Positions 13,869-17,717 of a stretch of DNA of 17,717 nt are shown piece by piece. Within the stretch, counting starts at the first letter, position 1, and every line of letters starts with the position of its first letter. The notes under the pieces were generated by a model. It worked only from the letters and a program-made list of their open reading frames with translations, was not told where the DNA came from and did no database searches. The translations under genes and the position numbers were made by a program. The stretch comes from Colimorpha_A sp045533115 (lineage in GTDB: Bacteria; Bacillota; Clostridia; Oscillospirales; CAG-272): NCBI GenBank assembly GCA_045533115.1, contig JAZSHF010000030.1, positions 1 to 17,717 of the forward strand, written 5' to 3'.

Positions 13869-14098
13869 GGCTGTGAAGCCGTGTAAGTAGGTACTGTTGT
13901 TTAAGGTTTCAGAGAGAGACGCCTTGGCTGTGAGCGTCTTACCCTAACAGTTCCGAATTTCAGCGGTGGAGCCTTTCTGCGAAAAGCTATGCGTTAAGCA
14001 GAATGTGTCGCCGCATTAAGGCTGAGGAGTGCGGATTTTTCCGAACTTGGGTGGTACCGCGGGTAATCCCGTCCCATGATCTTATGGGGCGGTTTTTT
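13869..14098 (+). ncRNA. T-box leader, phenylalanine-specific
   Basis: A leader of about 230 bases that senses uncharged tRNA-Phe and prevents early termination. The T-box core TGGGTGGTACCGCGG is at 14048-14062. Stem I can be traced: ACTGTT at its base pairs with AACAGT, the AGAGAGAGACGC strand pairs through AGACGC/GCGTCT near the tip, and AGTA lies on the 5' side of the specifier region. The specifier is read as TTC (13959-13961) followed by A, a Phe codon, which agrees with the downstream genes. Stem III is TTCTGC/GCAGAA. The antiterminator core competes with the terminator at 14069-14098. Specifier position is by eye. Confidence 0.94.
14069..14098 (+). terminator. T-box-controlled terminator
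   Basis: CCGTCCCAT (14069-14077) pairs with ATGGGGCGG (14084-14092), with one G-U pair, around a six-base loop and followed by six T. Its left arm follows directly on the T-box core, as expected for a mutually exclusive fold. The 71 bases from here to pheS hold only the ribosome site and a weak 5-bp inverted repeat (CCGAC at 14121-14125, GTCGG at 14150-14154). Confidence 0.93.
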
Positions 14099-14169
14099 AT
14101 TTTCCGCCCATCCTTCCCTGCCGACGAGGGTTAGGATAAAATTCATTCTGTCGGAGAAAAGGTTAAATC

Positions 14170-15198
14170 ATGCTTGAAAATGCTAATGCGTTAAAGGCTC
14201 AATTCGAGGAAGCGCTTTCAAAGGTAGCTACGACTGCCGATATTGATGCGCTTCGTATCGAATATGCCGGCAAAAAGGGTCTCGTTTCATCGCTTATGAA
14301 TGACCTAAAAAACGTTCCGAACGATCAAAAAAAGGAAGCCGGAATGGTAATTAACCAGGTCAAGCAGTTTGTTGAGGAGCAGCTCAAATTAAAGACCGAG
14401 GAGATTATTCGTCTTGAGGAACAGAAAAAGATCGACGAGGCTGAATCCTACGATGAGTCGCTTCCTACCGATCTTGGCCTCGGCTCGTATCACCCGATAA
14501 CCCTCATTCAGCGTGAGGTTGAGGACATATTCTCCTCTATGGGCTTTATTGTTGAGGATTACAGCGAAATAGTTGACGATTATCACTGCTTCGAGGCGCT
14601 GAACATTCCGAAACATCACCCTGCAAGAGATATGCAGGACACCTACTATCTCGACAACGGTCAGCTTCTCAAAACTCACACCTCAGCAGCACAGAACTAC
14701 ATTATGAGAAAATACGGTGCGCCCGTTCGCGCGATATTCCCCGGACGTTGCTTCCGTAACGAGTCGACCGATGCTTGCCACGAAAACACATTCTTCCAGC
14801 TCGAAGGAATTATGATAGATGAGGACATTTCGATTTCAAACCTTATCTATTTTATGAAGACAATGCTCTCTGAGGTATTTAAGCAGGATATCACCGTTCG
14901 TCTGCGCCCCGGATTCTTCCCGTTTGTCGAGCCGGGATTTGAGCTTGACATTCAGTGTACTATTTGTCACGGCGAGGGTTGTCCGTCCTGTAAGAACTCA
15001 GGCTGGCTTGAGCTTTGCCCTTGCGGTATGATCCACCCAAACGTGCTTACCTACGGCGGAATCGATACTGAGAAGTACACCGGCTTTGCGTTTGGTCTTG
15101 GACTTACCCGTCTTGCTATGATGAAGTACGGTATCAAGGATATCCGTATGCTCAATTCCGGAAGCTTAAAGGCGCTTTCGCAGTTCACCGATAAGTAA
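14170..15198 (+). CDS. pheS: Phenylalanyl-tRNA synthetase alpha subunit
   Basis: Catalytic subunit of the alpha2-beta2 enzyme that charges tRNA-Phe. The N-terminal ~90 residues form the tRNA-binding coiled coil. Class II motifs follow: FEALNIPKHHPARDMQDTYY (141-160), motif 2 GRCFRNESTDACHENTFFQLEG (192-213) and motif 3 GFAFGLGLTRLAMM (305-318). Between motifs 2 and 3 lies a Cys-rich insertion with Cys263, 266, 271 and 274 (CTIC and CPSC), resembling a zinc knuckle; E. coli PheS lacks it, but related forms occur in Firmicutes. Length of 342 is normal. AAAGG lies seven bases before the ATG. pheT begins 13 bases downstream, and both genes depend on the T-box. Confidence 0.97.
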   Translation: MLENANALKAQFEEALSKVATTADIDALRIEYAGKKGLVSSLMNDLKNVPNDQKKEAGMVINQVKQFVEEQLKLKTEEIIRLEEQKKIDEAESYDESLPTDLGLGSYHPITLIQREVEDIFSSMGFIVEDYSEIVDDYHCFEALNIPKHHPARDMQDTYYLDNGQLLKTHTSAAQNYIMRKYGAPVRAIFPGRCFRNESTDACHENTFFQLEGIMIDEDISISNLIYFMKTMLSEVFKQDITVRLRPGFFPFVEPGFELDIQCTICHGEGCPSCKNSGWLELCPCGMIHPNVLTYGGIDTEKYTGFAFGLGLTRLAMMKYGIKDIRMLNSGSLKALSQFTDK

Positions 15199-15211
15199 AG
15201 GAGGAAGAACG

Positions 15212-17575
15212 ATGTTTGTATCAATGAACTGGATCAAGGAATACGTTGATCTCTCAAACGAAAATATTGAAGAGCTTATCCATCGCTTTACTCTTTCTAC
15301 GGCAGAGGTTGAGGATATTATCTACAAGGGCTCTGATATCCGCGGGGTAATTATCGCGCAGATCAAAGAGGTTGAAAATCACCCTAACTCCAAGAAGCTC
15401 CATCTTCTTAAGGTTGACACGGGCTCCGAAATACTCGATATCGTTTGCGGTGCACCGAACGTAGAGGTCGGTCAGAAGGTCGCGCTTGCTACTGTAGGCG
15501 GCCGCGTTTGCGCGGGTGAGATCGGCAAGGCAACTATAGCTGGATACGACTCATACGGCATGTGCTGCGGCGCAGACGAGCTTGGTATCGGAGAGGGTCA
15601 CACGGGACTTATGCCTATTGACGTTGACGCACCTCTCGGAACTGACATAAAAGACGTTTATCCTATTGACGATATAATCTTTGAGGTTGACAACAAGTCC
15701 CTTACAAACCGTCCCGACCTTTGGGGTCATTACGGTATCGCAAGAGAATTTGCGGCGCTTACTGGCAAGGAGCTTAGGCCCCTTGATCTCGGCGAAATAA
15801 TTTATAGCGGCGATAAAATAATACCTGTTTCGACTACGAGAGAGGATCTTCTCTACCGTTATTCCTGTCTTGAAATGTCGGGTATTTCAAAGAACAGAAG
15901 CCCGCTTGCCATGCAGATCCGCCTTTTCTACTGCGGAATGAGAGGTATCAACCTGCTTGCCGACCTTTCGAACTATATAATGCTCGAGCTTGGTCAGCCT
16001 ACTCACGCATTTGACGCGAGAAAAATTGACGCTATCAAGGTCGGTACACCGAGCGAGGCGTTCAATTTCAAAACACTTGACGAAGCTGAGCGTGAGATAA
16101 CCGATAACACCCTTATGATATACAATAACGACACTCCCGTCGCTATTGCGGGTATCATGGGCGGTCTTGACTCCGAGATCATAGACGAGACCTCGTCGGT
16201 TGTTCTTGAGTCAGCTAACTTTGACGGCGTTTGTGTAAGAAAGTCAAGTTCACGTCTCGGCCTTCGTACCGACGCAAGTATGAGATACGAGAAGATTCTC
16301 GATCCCGAGCTTACACTAACCGCGATCAAGAGATTTATCAAGCTTCTTACTAAGATTGATGAGGGTGCTTACGTTTCATCCAATCTCTCCGATTTATACG
16401 TTCAGAAGTATCCTGAAATAACGCTTTCGTTTGACAAGAAATACGTTGACCGTTATACGGGAATTGATATTTCCGAGGACCGCATTGTCAGCACTCTCAC
16501 ACTTCTCGGCTTTGGTGTCAAGCTTTGTAACGGCGTATTCACCGTAACAGTTCCCTCTTGGCGCGCAACCAAGGACGTAACGATCAAGGCAGACATTATA
16601 GAAGAGATCACCCGTGTTTACGGCTATGATAACTTCGATATTTCGTCAACCAAATCCCTTCTTAAGCCCGTTCGCCGTTCCGTGAATAAGGACGAGGACG
16701 CTTCGATCAAGAATATTCTCGTTCAGCGCTTCGGTATGCACGAGGTTCATTCTTATATTTGGTGTGACGGCAAGAAGTATAAGAAGCTCGGAATTGAGGT
16801 TGAGAACAACGTTCGTATCCTCAATATTCCGACACCCGAAAACGGCACGATTAGAAATTCTATGGTTCCGACATTGCTTTCCTTTGTTTACGAAAACAAG
16901 GGATTTACCGATACCTTTGGGATCTTCGAGATCGCTCGAGTTGTTAAGGGACTTAAGGAAAACGGCGAATGCAACGAAAGACGTACACTTTGCTACACGC
17001 TCTACAGCAAGCGCGTAAGCGAGAAGGAGCTTTATATGAAGGCTCTCTCGATGCTCCGCACGCTTTGCACCGAGATCAAGCACTGTGAACCGACATTTGC
17101 TAAGATCGCTCCCACACACGCTTATCAGCATCCTAAGAACACAGCTTCGATCACCGTAAACGGCGTTGAATGCGGAGTTATAAATACGCTTCATCCGACT
17201 GTTCTCGGTAAGATTGACAAGAATGCGGCAGTTGCCTGCGTAGAAATCGATCTTGACGATCTTTACACCGCCTCAGTCACTTCCCTTTCCTACAAGGAGC
17301 CCTCTAAGTTCCCCGGAATCGATTACGACCTTTCGATCGTAATGGGTGCAAGCAACCGTTTCTCTGACGCCGAAAGCGCTTGGAAGAAGCTTAATCTTGA
17401 AAACCTTACCGACGTTATAGTTACAGACATTTATGACAACGGCGAAACAAAGAGTATCACGGTTCGCTTCACCTTCTCCTCTGATGAGAGAACGCTCTCG
17501 ATGGAAGAGGTACAGGCAAGCGTTGACAAGATAGTAGCTGAGCTAAAAGCAATCGGTATTTCGTTAAGAGCATAA
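15212..17575 (+). CDS. pheT: Phenylalanyl-tRNA synthetase beta subunit
   Basis: The 787-residue beta subunit, with editing and tRNA-binding functions. In order: an N-terminal segment (MNWIKEYVDLS), an EMAP/OB-fold tRNA-binding domain at about 40-150 (VIIAQIKEVENHPNSKKLHLLKVDTG), the B3/B4 editing region at about 210-370 (LGQPTHAFDARKI and AGIMGGLDSEI), B5 at about 400-470, a catalytic-like core, and a C-terminal ferredoxin-like anticodon-binding domain at about 690-787 (KFPGIDYDLSIVM). The length is full for the bacterial family. AGGAGG (15199-15204), right after the pheS stop, places the ATG at 15212. A strong hairpin terminator ends the operon. Confidence 0.97.
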   Translation: MFVSMNWIKEYVDLSNENIEELIHRFTLSTAEVEDIIYKGSDIRGVIIAQIKEVENHPNSKKLHLLKVDTGSEILDIVCGAPNVEVGQKVALATVGGRVCAGEIGKATIAGYDSYGMCCGADELGIGEGHTGLMPIDVDAPLGTDIKDVYPIDDIIFEVDNKSLTNRPDLWGHYGIAREFAALTGKELRPLDLGEIIYSGDKIIPVSTTREDLLYRYSCLEMSGISKNRSPLAMQIRLFYCGMRGINLLADLSNYIMLELGQPTHAFDARKIDAIKVGTPSEAFNFKTLDEAEREITDNTLMIYNNDTPVAIAGIMGGLDSEIIDETSSVVLESANFDGVCVRKSSSRLGLRTDASMRYEKILDPELTLTAIKRFIKLLTKIDEGAYVSSNLSDLYVQKYPEITLSFDKKYVDRYTGIDISEDRIVSTLTLLGFGVKLCNGVFTVTVPSWRATKDVTIKADIIEEITRVYGYDNFDISSTKSLLKPVRRSVNKDEDASIKNILVQRFGMHEVHSYIWCDGKKYKKLGIEVENNVRILNIPTPENGTIRNSMVPTLLSFVYENKGFTDTFGIFEIARVVKGLKENGECNERRTLCYTLYSKRVSEKELYMKALSMLRTLCTEIKHCEPTFAKIAPTHAYQHPKNTASITVNGVECGVINTLHPTVLGKIDKNAAVACVEIDLDDLYTASVTSLSYKEPSKFPGIDYDLSIVMGASNRFSDAESAWKKLNLENLTDVIVTDIYDNGETKSITVRFTFSSDERTLSMEEVQASVDKIVAELKAIGISLRA

Positions 17576-17586
17576 AATCTAATATT

Positions 17587-17613
17587 AAAAGGCATCGCTA
17601 AGCGATGCCTTTT
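17587..17613. terminator. Terminator after pheT
   Basis: AAAAGGCATCGC (17587-17598) pairs with GCGATGCCTTTT (17602-17613) around TAA, giving a 12-bp stem with T-tracts usable in both directions. It lies 11 bases after the pheT stop. Confidence 0.93.
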
Positions 17614-17623
17614 ATTGTGAGTC

Positions 17624-17693
17624 ATGACCACCGGCCGTGCCGGTGGCATGCACTGCCCCCTTAGGGCATAAGACCGGCCGGGCCTATAGGCCC
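17624..17693. repeat. GC-rich cluster of three hairpins, possible REP-like or IS-end repeat
   Basis: Three inverted repeats follow each other in 70 bases. First, CCACCGGC (17628-17635) and GCCGGTGG (17639-17646), extended by ATG/CAT past one bulged A. Second, TGCCC (17654-17658) and GGGCA (17664-17668). Third, GGGCC (17680-17684) and GGCCC (17689-17693). The patch is far richer in G+C than its surroundings and has no recognisable gene. The shape recalls intergenic REP-like repeats or the hairpin ends of IS200/IS605-type elements, but the window ends before this can be settled. Confidence 0.5.
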
Positions 17694-17717
17694 ATCGAAA
17701 GATTTGCCAACCGCAAC

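Noticed and set aside
14328..14334. A second in-frame A AAA AAG heptamer, in pheS at codons 53-55, also followed soon by a -1 stop
   Set aside because: It sits in the N-terminal coiled-coil region where a shift would give a useless fragment, and no frameshifting is known for pheS. It shows the heptamer can occur by chance here and tempers the dnaX claim.
17431..17649. Minus-strand open frame starting in the terminal hairpin cluster and running into pheT
   Set aside because: It covers the pheT terminator and the pheT 3' end in antisense, has no ribosome site and looks like repeat-derived translation.

Overview
The window is ordinary core chromosome from a Clostridia-type Firmicute, most likely an uncultured gut Oscillospiraceae-like lineage. 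The evidence is the order SRP RNA-dnaX-yaaK-recR, a Phe T-box ahead of pheST, a short leader in front of rplS, a Cys-rich insertion in PheS, and a small membrane/zinc-ribbon protein of a clostridial type. I assign no species. I see no phage, CRISPR array, toxin-antitoxin or defence genes, and no novel multi-gene system.

Layout. 1-488 is the 3' end of thrS, then a terminator and a monocistronic DUF6512-like membrane protein (571-1110). A consensus promoter at 1245-1273 drives argC-argJ-argB-argD (1326-5514), which covers the acetylated part of arginine biosynthesis from glutamate to N-acetylornithine. A shared hairpin separates it from the convergent nrdR (5552-6016). nrdR is divergent from an AIM24/TIGR00266-family gene (6150-6830), whose promoter carries a perfect 21-bp palindrome. 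rplS (6964-7305) has its own promoter and leader and is convergent with trmO (7339-8019). trmO is divergent from the membrane zinc-ribbon gene (8168-8590). The SRP RNA (about 8670-8853) precedes dnaX-yaaK-recR-HAD phosphatase (8876-12021). Convergent to these is a single-gene ABC exporter (12044-13747). Divergent from the exporter, a Phe T-box leader controls pheS-pheT (14170-17575). The last ~90 bases are a GC-rich cluster of hairpins that looks like the edge of a dispersed repeat or small mobile element.

How the genes work together. The arg operon is a compact cyclic acetyl pathway: ArgJ recycles the acetyl group, ArgB has the features of an arginine-inhibited kinase, and an ARG-box-like palindrome lies in the leader. 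The pheST operon should respond to uncharged tRNA-Phe. The dnaX-yaaK-recR block links the clamp loader to recombinational repair and sits behind the SRP RNA, as in many Firmicutes. Convergent gene pairs share bidirectional hairpin terminators (5519-5545, 7325-7357, 12015-12045).

The most checkable non-routine signals are an in-frame A AAA AAG heptamer in the dnaX linker that would give a gamma-like product, the Fur/PerR-like 7-1-7 palindrome over the -10 of the AIM24 gene, the compact SRP RNA with a palindrome in its promoter spacer, and the terminal hairpin cluster.
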